From Linyphia triangularis (taxonomy: Eukaryota > Arthropoda > Arachnida > Araneae > Linyphiidae), in the NCBI GenBank assembly GCA_963978545.1, contig OZ021723.1:1860001-1924000 (forward strand): a stretch of 64,000 nt of DNA. The letters are read 5' to 3'. Below, one piece after another: positions 23,513 through 35,540 of this stretch; within the stretch, counting starts at the first letter, position 1, and every line of letters starts with the position of its first letter. The notes under the pieces were generated by a model. It had not been told where the DNA came from. It did no database searches and worked only from the letters and a program-made list of their open reading frames with translations. Both the position numbers and the translations under genes were made by a program.

Positions 23513-25180
23513 AAATAGCTCGTTTCTGAATCAACAGATGGCTCTTTGCATCAAAATCTTAATACTTAGATACCCGCAACCCACTTCAATAATACTGTGC
23601 AGTATCTCACAGATGCCTAAAACGCTTTCTATTGATGAAAATATACTTTCTCGATTTTGCATTGCCCATTTTTTTGGCAACCACCACATTCTACCCTCGA
23701 ATATTCGAGAATTGTCAATTTTTAAAATGTCCCAGAAACTTTTGGATCATCCTTCACTTATTTCTTCGCAGTACACTGTAAATATATCAAATTACCGGCA
23801 AAGTCTGACGACAAACGTCGTTGAAATATTTAACCACCTCTCATTTACCTGTCCCTTTCCATACTATACAGTCACCAGAAAAAAAGAAAGAAAAAAAAAT
23901 CTATAGGAGAAATGCCGAATCCACGCACTTAAAACTCCCCGTTTCATATTTTGTCGACCCTTCCAAAATTACCTTCCTGTCAAAAGCAACTCGCAGCCCG
24001 TCATCGACATACAGGGCGAACTCTTTTGTTATTTCGCGGGACAAAGGCGAGTTATTTTCATTACATTGAAAGGACTGTGAGAAACGTTGATGTCCGACGC
24101 ACGAACAAGGTACACTGTTATTATTATTCTTGATGGAAATTGTCGACTTTATTGCATATTTCATGAGGAAAGTCGAATGTCTGTGGCTGTTCTCGCTGTC
24201 AGAAAAACGCGCACTTTCAAGAGTTTCGACTGATTGATACTGTCCAGTTTTGTTCTAATTATAGGGGGATAATTTTTGGTATTGTGTTACAATGTTCATG
24301 GAATGTGGTGTATTCATTATGCAAATGGACATTAGGGGGGTAGGTGCACACAAATAATCAAAATATGGATTTTTTCAATCCGTGTTTCCTAAAACAATGA
24401 TCAATTCTGCATTCTGCTGGAGTGTTTAATTTTTTGTTCTGCTCTCACTGGAAGGGTTTTTTATTTATTTTTGAGATATTGTTAATTATGCATTAAATAT
24501 GTGTTTTTACTCTGTCCTTGTTTTTTCAAAATATCTTTTTTCCAAACAGAAACATTTTCTTAAAAACTACTCTTTCATTTAAACCAAAAAAATATTGCAA
24601 ACTTAATAACCAGATAGTGTCATTCAACTTAAAATTTTCAATGATAATTTCTAAAATTGTAAAATAAGTCCCTTACTCCTCTTAATTACAAAGACTCTCT
24701 TATTATGTGAGGTACATGTAAACAATAAGTTATTAATTCTTTATTTACACCAAACTTTGGTTATGATTATAACTTTTAAATATCTAGATATTATCTTGGT
24801 GACTAGAAACTATCTTTAATATCAAAAATATTTTAGCTTTAGACTAAAATATCACGTATACATATTTCCCCAAATATTACTCGTATCCAAGTGTTTTAAA
24901 ATTAAATATTTTTCTTTCCACAGATGATTTAAAAACTGTAAACTAGGATTACAGCTTTTTAAAAACTAAATTTCTTTGATTATAGTTATGAGAATATCAT
25001 AAACAATTTTTACGTAGAAGTTGAGATTTTCTTTAGTGTTAGTTATCAGTTTTTCAATACTCTAAAAATTAATCTTTCGGTTTTGGATTTGGCATTAAAT
25101 CTGCCATTCTTTAGATTTTTTAAAAAATGTATTGCTCACGTTAGACTTGATTACGAAAGCTTTTCAAAAGTAGTGACTAA
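23513..25180. other. Mostly AT-rich; one GC-richer patch
   Basis: 23900-24240 is clearly less AT-rich and complex. The minus-strand frame 24164-23901 contains a stretch that could be an exon (see findings). The forward 122-codon frame at 23538-23906 has no motif. 24240-25180 shows nothing. Confidence 0.35.
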
Positions 25181-25192
25181 TAACCCATGTTT

Positions 25193-25376
25193 AGGTTGGT
25201 TGGTTGTATTCAGATTATCTGGCGCCGTCAGCAACACGAGGGCTATAATGCCCCGAAACATTTAGTCATTAGACAAGCCAACATACATTTACAAACACCC
25301 ATGCCAACACGGGACTCGAACCCGCAACCTCGCGGTCCAGAAGCTAGCACGCTAACAACTATACCGTTTGGTCGGC
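25193..25376 (-). repeat. tRNA-derived SINE, full length
   Basis: Minus-strand copy from tail TTGGTTGG to head CGTTTGGTCGGC. The 12-bp TAACCCATGTTT occurs at 25181-25192 and 25377-25388, a perfect target duplication. Few differences from the copies at 20980 and 49088. Confidence 0.95.
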
Positions 25377-25388
25377 TAACCCATGTTT

Positions 25389-27763
25389 GGGAGGAAAATA
25401 AACAACAATAAAATAAAAAAATAAAAAATAACGTTCTTCATCATTTCAAAAACACAATAAAAGATGTAAAAGCAAGCATTACTAACCTTTCCATTTCGAA
25501 ACGATCAATATAGCTCCAACACAATTACAACATTTCAATCAATCATAATTTTGTTCATACAATGTTTCTATATCGGCTTCTTCATTTCAGCAAGAAAATT
25601 TATTTCCTGACTTTTAATTGATTTTGCTGATCGATGCTAGCGAAAACATTATTGACCTCGCATCTTACCCAGGTGTATTTTATTGATTTAGAAGGAGGGG
25701 CGATTAATTGTTCGGTCACGGAATCCACCAGACTTCTGATTCCTTGAGGCCCTCAAAGTGATTGCTCCAAGAAGATTAAGCGCCTCCAGAGGAATTCGTT
25801 TTAGACTACCTTAACTCTTTCTTTGAAAGTAGCTTGACACCTTTGATGCCTTTTCTTAACTATGGTTCTTGTTTAGGCAAAAAGCGTAGGTTTAAGTGTC
25901 TTGAAATCAAGTCAAGTAAGAAAAGGTTGTGTACTGCATAACTACTACAATTATAGCTCCCTTCACTTTGTCTAGCATTGTCTGTTGCCATGGAAACAAT
26001 TCAAGTCTCATTTTTCTAAGGAGATTCCAGTTTGAAAACATAAATTTGCCGTATAATAACCTTTATGGACGCCAATATCTTGCATTTATCATCTCTCTTT
26101 CTAATTGATGATTCACGTTTCTATAGCAACCGTCATTGACTAAATTGTCTAACGGTAGCTATTCCTCCTGATAGATAATAATATAGTGTACATTACATAG
26201 TTAGGTTTATGCATAAGTTTGTATTATGTTTCTTTCAGTGTTATCTATAAATAACACGGCTTTTAAAAAATATGTAGTAGATGAACATCTGATAGTAGAA
26301 CAGTGTGGTTTTCACATAACTGTTTAGAAAAAAAAATAGGTATTCTCCTAAGTTTGAAAAGTGCATTTGTCTTTTAAGAAATAATGGTAAATTTTTCAAA
26401 ATCTAGCTATCATGATGAGCAGACAGAAGCCTATAAATAATACTGGGCAAATAAGAATACTAAAAAAAAATTCTGTCCATTAAATATTTTTATTTCTCGT
26501 GTTCTAAACTTATTATCTGCATCTAGAAACCAGATATTTGTGTGGACATTTCTGAACAAATCGCATCATGCTGCTCTCACATGCTCGGAATAATTGATTT
26601 TTCAATGATTTTACTTTTGAATAATCCTTTGTAATATATTTTATAGTATAGAGTAATAAATTGCACAATTTAAATGAATATAATGTAATAAGTGAAAGTA
26701 AATTGCATAATATTAGTGCATGTAATGTAATATGTGAATATAATGTGCAATGTGTGTATAATAGTGCTTACAAAGTACCAAGATTAGTAAATTCTATAAG
26801 GAAGGTACAGACAAGTAGGTTTTTATAGTTATTCTTGGGGGGAAAATGAAAAATTTGTTTGATATTTAATTATCAAAATAATCCTCAAATGAAAATGGGT
26901 CAACAACCATCAAAACAATTGGGTCTTTGAAACGGATAAAGAATTAAAAAATGCGTTTAACTTGGCATATTTTGGTAATTGATGGTATATATAAATAGAT
27001 AATTTATTGTAGGGTTACACTTTCCCAAAGGGCAGTTATCTAAAAATTATTTATTTCAATGCTAAAAGAAAATGTAAACTTTTTTAATTACTTTTTAGAA
27101 GAATTTTTTAGTGAAATTATATTCATGTGTATATTTTTTTTTTACTAAAATGATGTGTATATTTTAAATTATTGTATTTCGAGGAATTACGTAGTAAACA
27201 TAAATATTTTCTCTATTTAAAAATACTTTTTAATCGTTGATTATCTAATACATTTTATTTAAAAGTGGATGTTAAAATTGCAAACATTCCACGATTGTGC
27301 ATTATAGTTGTTAAATATCTGTTAACAAATAAGAAAATAAAACATTGATACTAAAAGTTATGATCCAAGTATTTTTTATCTTGAAGATGAGAAAAATTAT
27401 CCAATGTTTAAATATTAATAAATGTTCACGGATCCACTATATTTAAATTTATCTGGATAATAAACCAAAACTTCCAGAAAATTTCTTAATCTCTTTTTAG
27501 AATAACGTCACATTAAATGATATTTATATTGATAAATATTCGGTGGTGACAACAGCTAAAACTTTTCCTTATACTTTTTACGTTGTAAACTCCGGGATAC
27601 CGTTGACGTTGATGGATTGACTCAACTTAATTTAATTTTCATATATAATTCAGAAAACCTATAGTTTTGTTATACTACATCAAAACTCACTTATGTTTTT
27701 CTCTCTTCCATAGAAACAGCTCCTTATGGGTTATATATATAATTTTCATTATTATAAAAAAAA
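25389..27763. other. Intergenic; possible regulatory patch
   Basis: 25610-26180 is moderately less AT-rich and unlike any repeat in the window; it contains the X-box-like site listed separately. 26640-26790 is low-complexity TGTAATRTGAATATAATG-type repeat. The rest is featureless. Confidence 0.4.
25984..25997. promoter_or_regulatory. X-box-like palindrome (RFX-type site)
   Basis: GTTGCCATGGAAAC matches the inverted-repeat X-box consensus bound by RFX transcription factors (GTTRCC-AT-GGYAAC), with A in place of Y at one position. It sits in a non-repetitive patch. No adjacent first exon was identified, so function is speculative. Confidence 0.35.
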
Positions 27764-28133
27764 CTAGCTGTGTGGCTTGCGCTGCTGGGAGACCGTTGAA
27801 AGACATCTGTTTGTTCTGTGTTACATAGACTCGGAATTTCTTCAGATTAATTGTTGTTGATAATCAGCTTCCAATGTACTATAACAAATTCATTTGTAAT
27901 AGCGCGCTCTGTCATTCTCCAGTCAATGCTGTTTTTGCAGAGGTGATGCCCTAGCTCTCTTGGCGGCAGATGCTCTATACTTAGCATCTATATTCGTTCT
28001 TCTTTTTGGCAGCATATTAGCAAATGTCGAAGGATTTGAAAGTTTTCAGTGAATTTCAATACTCTTCAGTTAATCTACAATTGAGGTTGCAAGTGATGAA
28101 GTCAAATATAGTCTAAATAATCCGTTTATATGC
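27764..28133 (-). mobile_element. Helitron-like 3' end, minus strand
   Basis: On the minus strand the sequence ends AGCAGCGCAAGCCACACAG followed by CTAG and then T, the CTRR terminus of Helitrons with a GC-rich segment just before it. The less AT-rich body extends to about 28133; the 5' end is not found. Confidence 0.5.
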
Positions 28134-28134
28134 T

Positions 28135-29874
28135 AGATTCTATATATATTTTGACTCACTCTCATAAAATGAAGTTAGATTCATAATTTTAATTAATTCA
28201 GCTAGAAAAATGTAACCATTTAAAATTTTGTAAACGTAGAAATAATATCAAAATATGTCTGGTGTCTATAGTGCAGCTCTAGCCTCTGTTTTAAAAATAA
28301 TCATGAAAATATATTGTACCAAATTTATAATTTTTGTTTCAAAATAAATTTAAAAAATCTGAATTTAAGAGAAAAAATTAACAGGCGTTGAAACGATAGT
28401 GTTATCTACCAAATTGTTTGCCAACAGAAAAATTATCGCTCAGTGGCAAGAATATAACGTAATAGTATCATTATTGGTCAACGTGGTGCCGCACAACACA
28501 CCTAAAGATATACATAGGTGTTTCACATTAGATGGTCTTCTTTCATTTTATCTTGTAATGGACACATTCTGGAAAAAAAGATATAATAAATTTATAAAGT
28601 TGACCAAAATCCGATTGAAAACATCCCATAACGGCACCAACGTATAAGTGGTAAATTATGTTGGTAAACGAACTTTTAGTTGTTAGATATTTATGACAAC
28701 TGTAATGCAGAAGATATTTGTTAATAAAATACAAAGGAATTTAAAGAATTTATATTGTTTAAATGTTATTAATACTCATTAAATAAACTCAAAATGGTAA
28801 TACCCGCTAAGCACAAAACATCTTTGACGACAACACAAAATGTAAACAATAGGAGGATGAATTTAAAACAAAACGATGCATAAAAAAATAATTCTTTAAA
28901 GCTGCACATGCGCAGAAGTTGTATACGGTATCGACTGACAGTAAATATATTGAAATATTACAATAGCATTCGAATTTCTTATTGTACAGACGATTGTAAT
29001 ACATAAAAATAATCAGAAAAATAAGGGGGACACATCAAAATAACTTTTGGTTTTATTTTGATGTAATACAAAAATATCGTTGCCATTCCAAGAACTTTAT
29101 TTTCATGCCACTAAATTTTAATGAAAGCAACTTTTAATCAAATTTAAAAGTTGTTCTTTACAATCTCCATGTAATAAAGCTTCTATATACCAAATTTCGT
29201 ACCTCTAGGTGCAAAATTGTGGATTTGTATAAGGTTCAGACGTACAGACAACTCAGTTTTATATATATATATATATACATTAACAAAAACATTTGGTCAT
29301 GCTAAAAATATTTTAACATGTTTTGATTCAATTTTCCAGCATAATTATATAGCACTTTTTTCATTCATATATCTATTAAACAGTAATTTGAAACTATATT
29401 AATTAAATGTTTTATTAATTTTCCATTCATATCATTCGTTTAAGACACAGATTTTTGTCACAATTGTGAGCTTTTTAGGAGTATATTTTGAAGCATAGAA
29501 GTATGGTATGGAATTTTCTTTTATTTGTTATTAATTATTTTCTTCTTATAAGCATTAGACCAAGATTAAAATATTAAAAAAAATTAATTTCTTTTCCCCT
29601 AATTCAGTGAAATTTCTTTAAAAAGGATAATTTTGAAATATCAAAAGTATTGCTTGAAAAAAATTCCTAATTTATTCTTCCGATAGAAAAAATAAACCTG
29701 CTCATATAAAATTTGTGGTCATATTTTGGCAATAATTTTTTACTAAACTAAACATTTCATCAAATTGGTGATCTTGGCAATAAAAACTATAACTAGCCAA
29801 TCATTTTAAATATTAATACTGACCACTCATATCAAACACAAACAAATATAACTGTTTTAGAATTTTTTCACTAC
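28135..29874. other. AT-rich, probable transposon remnant near 29180
   Basis: Near 29180-29280 the text CCAAATTTCGTACCTCTAGG ... ACGTACAGACAACTCAG followed by (TA)n resembles ends of arthropod transposons, but the family is unknown. No gene seen. Confidence 0.35.
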
Positions 29875-30160
29875 TTATCTGTTGAAGCCAAAAATGAAAT
29901 AATTTTAAATTCAAATTTATTAACATTTGAATTATTCTTTGGAAACAGAATTTGAAAGTGTAGAAAGCTTATAGTAAATGCATTAGTGTAGCAAATAAAA
30001 AAATTCTATAAATGAAATTATCTGTTGAAGCCAAAAATGAAATAATTTTAAATTCAAATTTATTAACATTTGAATTATTCTTTGGAAACAGAATTTGAAA
30101 GTGTAGAAAGCTTATAGTAAATGCATTAGTGTAGCAAATAAAAAAATTCTATAAATGAAA
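29875..30160. repeat. Exact 143-bp tandem duplication
   Basis: 29875-30017 and 30018-30160 read identically by eye over 143 bases (starting TTATCTGTTGAAGCC and ending CTATAAATGAAA). Non-coding. Perfect identity means a very recent duplication or an assembly artefact. Confidence 0.92.
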
Positions 30161-30232
30161 ATCATAAAAATATTTCAAACTAATAAAATAAGTTAATTTG
30201 ACATAAAAATATTTTCGGCAACAGTAAATATA

Positions 30233-31134
30233 TAATCAAACCTCGTTAACGCAAAGTCGACAGGGCCACCGAAATTGTTTGAGTTAAGGTATACATATAA
30301 AATTGAGATGATTTCATTTAATTTTTAGGTTATGATTTTAAACTTTTTGGAAGTATATCACAATTAAAAATAATGCATTTTTATGTATAAACTTTCTTTT
30401 TCAGTCAATTTTTTAATCAGCTAATTGCAATTAAAGGGACTAATTAGGACATTATTAGAACATACATAAATAAACTTGTAATTAACTTAGAGGTAATATT
30501 TTTATTGCAAATAAAATATATTATATTGACGCATGTTCCTATGGAGAATTTTGAATTAGGCTTCAATATTTATTTATTTATAAGTTATTAAATAAAAAGT
30601 TTTAAAAAATACGTAATTTTTAACAAAAAATTAAGATTAAAATATACATAAGAAATTTGTCCATAACAATATATATTAGATGCTCCATAGAAAACACATT
30701 TACAACTATTGTCGACAAAACAAAATTAGAAATTTGTAAATCGGATAATTTATTGTGAAGTTATGACCGTTGGCGTAAAGTCATATAACACCAAAATGTC
30801 ATTCTTCAGAAAACGAACTTAAAGTTTACTACACTAATGAACGTGATACAAAATAGGTTCATAAAACCTACTGTAATTTAAAAAGTAATTTGAGTCTCAG
30901 TAATAAAATGGTATCATTTTAATGGTAATGAATTCGGGTATATTTTAAAAACAAAAAACAAAAACGCAGATTTGAGTCAAATTTCGAGATTCCTAATGTA
31001 TATGTATACCTTAACCAAATTTCATGTCACACAAATATATTAACATTAAGTTATAAGTACGGAGACCTGCTTTTTGTTCGGGATTTGAAACGGGATTTCA
31101 TGTTAAGCGATTTCGTGTTAACTGGGTTTGACTG
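30233..31134. mobile_element. pogo/Tigger-like non-autonomous element
   Basis: Left end TAATCAAACCTCGTTAACGC and, on the minus strand, right end CAGTCAAACCCAGTTAACAC are inverted repeats of the CAGTCAAACC-GTTAACGCGA type typical of pogo/Tigger elements. TA flanks both ends (30231-30232 and 31135-31136). The 0.9-kb interior has no transposase frame. Some interior text (GAATTCGGG...) shows no similarity. Confidence 0.68.
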
Positions 31135-31136
31135 TA

Positions 31137-33149
31137 TTAAAACTGAATATTTCTAACTTCATATTGGTTATTGTAAACTGTTTTTTAATAACCAGTGTCA
31201 TAATATTTCTTAATTTCTGTCTTATTAAAGAAAATAGCTATTCTTTTCTGCGCATCATGACTCTCTATACAGGCCACAGACATGAGAGTATATCAGGTTT
31301 GTTGAAGTACCAGATTTTTTTTTATATTTAATTAGCTGAAAGGCCGTGTTTTAAATTTTACAATGTGCATTTTAGCGATTCGTTCATTTGACCCCTTTTC
31401 AATTCTTGAAAATTGGTTTATCAAAATCGGAATAGCTTACTTTTTTATACTTGCCATTGTTGGCATTTGTACCAATTTTCAAAATTGTGACTTGTTGTTG
31501 GGAAATAGGAAAATTAGTGATGAATCAATTAGCTAACGATGACTGTGAAAAAGTAAAAAAAAAAAGCTATAGTTTTATGGCAAATTGAAAAATTCAGTGA
31601 TCACAGTAATGGTGTATTAACAAGTTGCTTGTTAAATTAAATGGATATTGTAAAATGAAAGGAACTAAAATACTCAACACAATGAAATAATCGTTCGTAA
31701 TTTTATGGTGCGATGGAAAATTGTTGTTCCACTGTAATCGTCTTTCGTTTGGAATGTGGGATAACTAACATTCCCTAGAAAGAGTAAAGAAAAGAGAAAG
31801 TAAAAGAGAGATTAAGCCAAAGTACTTACAAAATAAATCATACACCAAGTGTAAAAATTGGCAGCTAGCAAGCGAAATTCTATAAAATTAAAGATAATAA
31901 CCACAATTACTTCAAAGATAATTATTTTGAATGCTACAATTTAGTTAATTAGCCCAGCAGTAATATTTATAGAGGGAAAAGGGATAATTGAATTAATAAT
32001 TATCTTTAAGAATTCAGCTACTAAGTTTAGTATTCTTATTTTAACAATCCTCTTGTTTGCATAACACGATGTATCGGAATATCTATTTTTACGATTTGTT
32101 TAATTAGTATCAAAACAATAGTTTTAAGAAAATATATATTTTGAAATATGTATTTCGTAAAATATTTTTTTTTTAAATATATATTTTAGAATATATTCAC
32201 ATTGTACAATTTGCTCTTTTTGCTTTTAACTTTGAATATTTTCAAAGAACATAAAGGGTATCTAAACATACAATTCAATACAACTAGATAATAATAATAC
32301 CAAGGAACTCATTTCTTAGACAAATGGGGAATAAAAGTAAAAAGGTAAAGATGCAGTTTGAGTTTAAAAAAAAAAAATTAGCATTATGATCTATATCTAG
32401 TTTTCTTTAATTGGCATTTTCTTTTTGAGAGTTACATTTTTTTGACATTTTGATACTGCTCTTAATATTTCTAAAATTTCTGAATCATAGAGTAATTAAT
32501 ACATTGCTGAAGGGATCTTAAAAATCTGGAATATATGCAAGCTGTAGAAGAATCGGTAAGTCTTAATCGCCCTGTTACAAGAAGTTATATAATTTTAATT
32601 CTAACTGACATCTACTCAGTATTTGTCACTTTAACTCAGAATCTCTAAATTTTAAGCATCATACAGTTTTTATTTTATCGTAGAGATTCTAGGTGCAAAG
32701 TTCCCTGCCGGTCATCTCTTACTGGAAGGCACTCATCAGTATTTTGACCTCTCATATCTGTGTATTACAGTATGCCTGAGAGATGATTTTCTTTTTCCGG
32801 GCAGCTGTTAGCCTCTTTAGTAAGACCTCTAAGTTTCAAGTCTTCAATTATACTGGATGTCGAGATAATCAAGTTAGAAAACGGCAGAAAATAGCATATT
32901 TTGAAATCCACACAAAACTCACTCACTGATCATCAAATTACTAATGTACTTCTAGCAGAGCTAGAAGTATGAAATTTGTTATGCTTGTAAGGTTTAACAT
33001 GTATGCAAAGGAAAATAACTAAAAATCGAGATTTTCCCGTTCGAATCTCCTGAAGGAGGCAATGTTCGAAAAATTTGAATCTCAATTCTAATACATTTCT
33101 ATTGGGGCTAGAATAATAAAACTTAGAATATTAGTAGCTCTTAGCATAT
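31137..33149. other. AT-rich, no gene recognised
   Basis: 32640-32860 is a little less AT-rich but has no motif. A-run near 31555-31565 and a T-run at 32166-32174. Frames are short and unsupported. Confidence 0.4.
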
Positions 33150-33385
33150 ATAAATAAAGAGAAATTCACCACACGCAGCAAAGCCGCTAAAACCAAGAAT
33201 AAATAAAAACAAAATGCACTTGGAATTATAAAATTGACATTGGCGATATTTTATCGCCTACGAAATGATCGCCAATTGTTAATTTTTCTCACTTTGACCA
33301 CTTTTTTCACATATCTGAATAAACTATTTATTTAAAATAATTTTATATTATCATTCATATTGAATGCATAAGTACGTCATGAACT
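33150..33385 (+). repeat. LINE 3'UTR copy with conserved hairpin
   Basis: Aligns with the minus strand of 63369-63610, the 3'UTR of the non-LTR element at the right edge. Shared words: GAGAAATTCACC/GAGAAACTCACC, CTAAAACCAA, CACTTGGAATTATAAAAT, GGCGATATTTTATCGCC and TGAATGCATAA. This is a 5'-truncated copy consisting only of UTR. Confidence 0.75.
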
Positions 33386-33746
33386 GCGGTCCGGTAAATT
33401 TAACTTTCTTAGAAAAATCTCTTGTAATTCTCCGCTAATTGAGTGTTGTTGGGAACGTTTTTTTAAAACTTCCTTAAAACCAAATAATAATTAAAAGAAT
33501 AAAGGAGTCGACTAATTATATAAATTTCGTAGTTTACTGCCAACAAAAAGTTTGTCAACGGTCGACCGTAAAATAAATAATTACCAAAAAAAAAATCATG
33601 TATGTTTAACCATTTCGATCCCAGGATGTTTTCTTGCAAGTTTAAAAATTATAAGCACTAAAACATTTTAAAACTAGTTGTTGCGCAAATAAATAATAAA
33701 TTTTTAATTAATACCTTAAAAAAAAAAAAAAAAAAAAAGTGAAAAC
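33386..33746. other. AT-rich spacer with A-run
   Basis: No feature except an A-run of about 20 at 33719-33738, directly before the foldback. Confidence 0.5.
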
Positions 33747-34150
33747 AAAAACATTTCTGTAAAAAGGCGCCAAGTTCTTCTTGCAATGATTATGGCCGTG
33801 AAAAGTATTGAGTTGTTGTAAATTACGGACAATGAAAATTAATACATTCTTTTTCTCAAAGTCAAAATCCCCCTGCATAAGCCTAAATATCTAGCTACAA
33901 AAATGCCTGTTTAAATTGGCCATTACGCGTAAGTAAACCAGGATACGTAATGGCGAAGTGTCACAAATATTTTTGCTGCTAGATATTCAGGCCCATGCAG
34001 GGGAATTTTGACTTTGAGAAAAACACTTTAATAATTTTCATTGTCCATTATTTACAACTTTAAACTTATCTCTACTTTATATTTCAATACTTTTCACGGC
34101 CATAATCATTGCATGAAGAACTTGGTGCCTTTTTACTGAGATGTTTTTGG
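33747..34150. repeat. Long foldback (hairpin) element
   Basis: Left arm 33747-33927 is the reverse complement of about 33945-34150, with good identity (GGCGCCAAGTTCTTC versus GGCACCAAGTTCTTC, TTATGGCCGTGAAAAG in both, CTCAAAGTCAAAAT in both). The loop is only about 17 bases. Non-coding; a transcript would fold into a hairpin of about 180 bp. Confidence 0.88.
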
Positions 34151-35362
34151 TGGTTTCATATACACATTAAGCGACTCCTTTTCTTTCTTATCTGTAAAAC
34201 ATTTAATTGTAAATATTTTCCTCTTTGAGTATATGTGTTGGTGCTTCTCAATATAAATAATGTTAAGTCTTGAATCAATCTTCGATCTCCTTACTTCATC
34301 TAGCTTAAACAGAACTTAATCATTCAATAGTCCCTGTATTCTCTCTTATATTTAACTTGCCAAAGCCTGTTAACGTGAAATCGCTAAGAGGAAATCCTGT
34401 TTAACGCAAAATAAAAACAGTTCTTCGTACTTAAAACTTAACGTTAATTTATTCGTTTAAGATGAAATTCCGGTTAACGCGAACAATTCTGGTGACCCCA
34501 TTGATTTCGCATTAACAGGGTTTGACTGTTTTTTAATGCATTAATTAAAAAGCATTGTGATGTAGTAACTATGCGACTCATTAAAGATATTTTTTAAATA
34601 CAATTTTTATAATAAGTCGTTTTATTTACTTTTTTCTTAAAATGTTATAATAAATTACCTTAGTTAAAACAAAAAATCCATTCCATTCAAGTTGCTTCTA
34701 AACAGGCTGTTTCGTGACTTTTTTTTTCTTTGAAATACTATAATATTCCATGTTTTCCAAATTAAAAACTTCAAATGATTCACTTAATGCAAATTTATCA
34801 GCAAAAACAATGACATACCTAAATTAAGCACCTATAACTACTTCAACCAAAACTAAAAATAACGTAAAATACATTCAACTGTCATTTCTTATGACTGAAC
34901 AAATGAGCAATTTGAAACTACACTCAATACTGTTTAGAAACGTTAAAAAATATTTCTCGCCCAGAAAATACGTGCAGAGAATGCTAACGAGATCATAAAA
35001 TAAATGGTCCATAGAACATTAAATACCAGTTAATGAGCCCCAATTTACTAGCATTCTAATCCACAAAATAGTTAAAAGCGCACCATTCCAAATTGTTTTT
35101 CATCAGCAAGATCGTAACTCAAACTAAATATGAAAATGAACACGATTTTCAAACTACCATTCCCACTCTAACCCTTGGTTCTTGAATTTCAACGGTTAAT
35201 GATACTTAACGATAAACGGAGAAACTCACTTTTTTTTTTGCTACAAACCGCGATCAATAATAAAAGGAATAGACCCTTTGGAAAGCATGAAAAGCAACAC
35301 ACATCTCATTCATCGAAAGTAGGAATGCAAATAAAGCCTGAGAAATTTCGTTTGGGTTGTGT
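34151..35362. other. AT-rich with pogo-like remnant
   Basis: About 34365-34528 contains CGTGAAATCGCTAAGAGG, CGGTTAACGCGAAC and the end GCATTAACAGGGTTTGACTG, so it is a degraded copy of the right half of the pogo-like element at 30233-31134. The remainder is featureless. Confidence 0.45.
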
Positions 35363-35540
35363 CTCCCTCACGTGAATAACTCGTTAGTTGTGTCTGAAGA
35401 GAGTCCGTCGAAGGTGCTAGGATCGGGTTTTCTAATTCCTCTCTCGCGTGCGGTTTTGAAATTCGGTTCCTGCACACGTACATTTTCATGAGAGGAATTA
35501 ATAACGCGTTTCGCATTTCGGTGTTTTAAAGTTTTGTAGA
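35363..35540 (+). repeat. Dispersed repeat, second copy at 55074
   Basis: CTCCCTCACGTGAATAACTC ... GGTTTTCTAATTCCTCTCTC ... GTTTTAAAGTTTTGTAG matches 55074-55259 in the same orientation with many substitutions. Non-coding and less AT-rich than its surroundings. The overlapping frames are not supported as genes. Confidence 0.65.

Noticed and set aside
23538..23906. 122-codon forward ORF
   Set aside because: Longest unexplained frame but without recognisable domain; it ends in a lysine-rich A-run.
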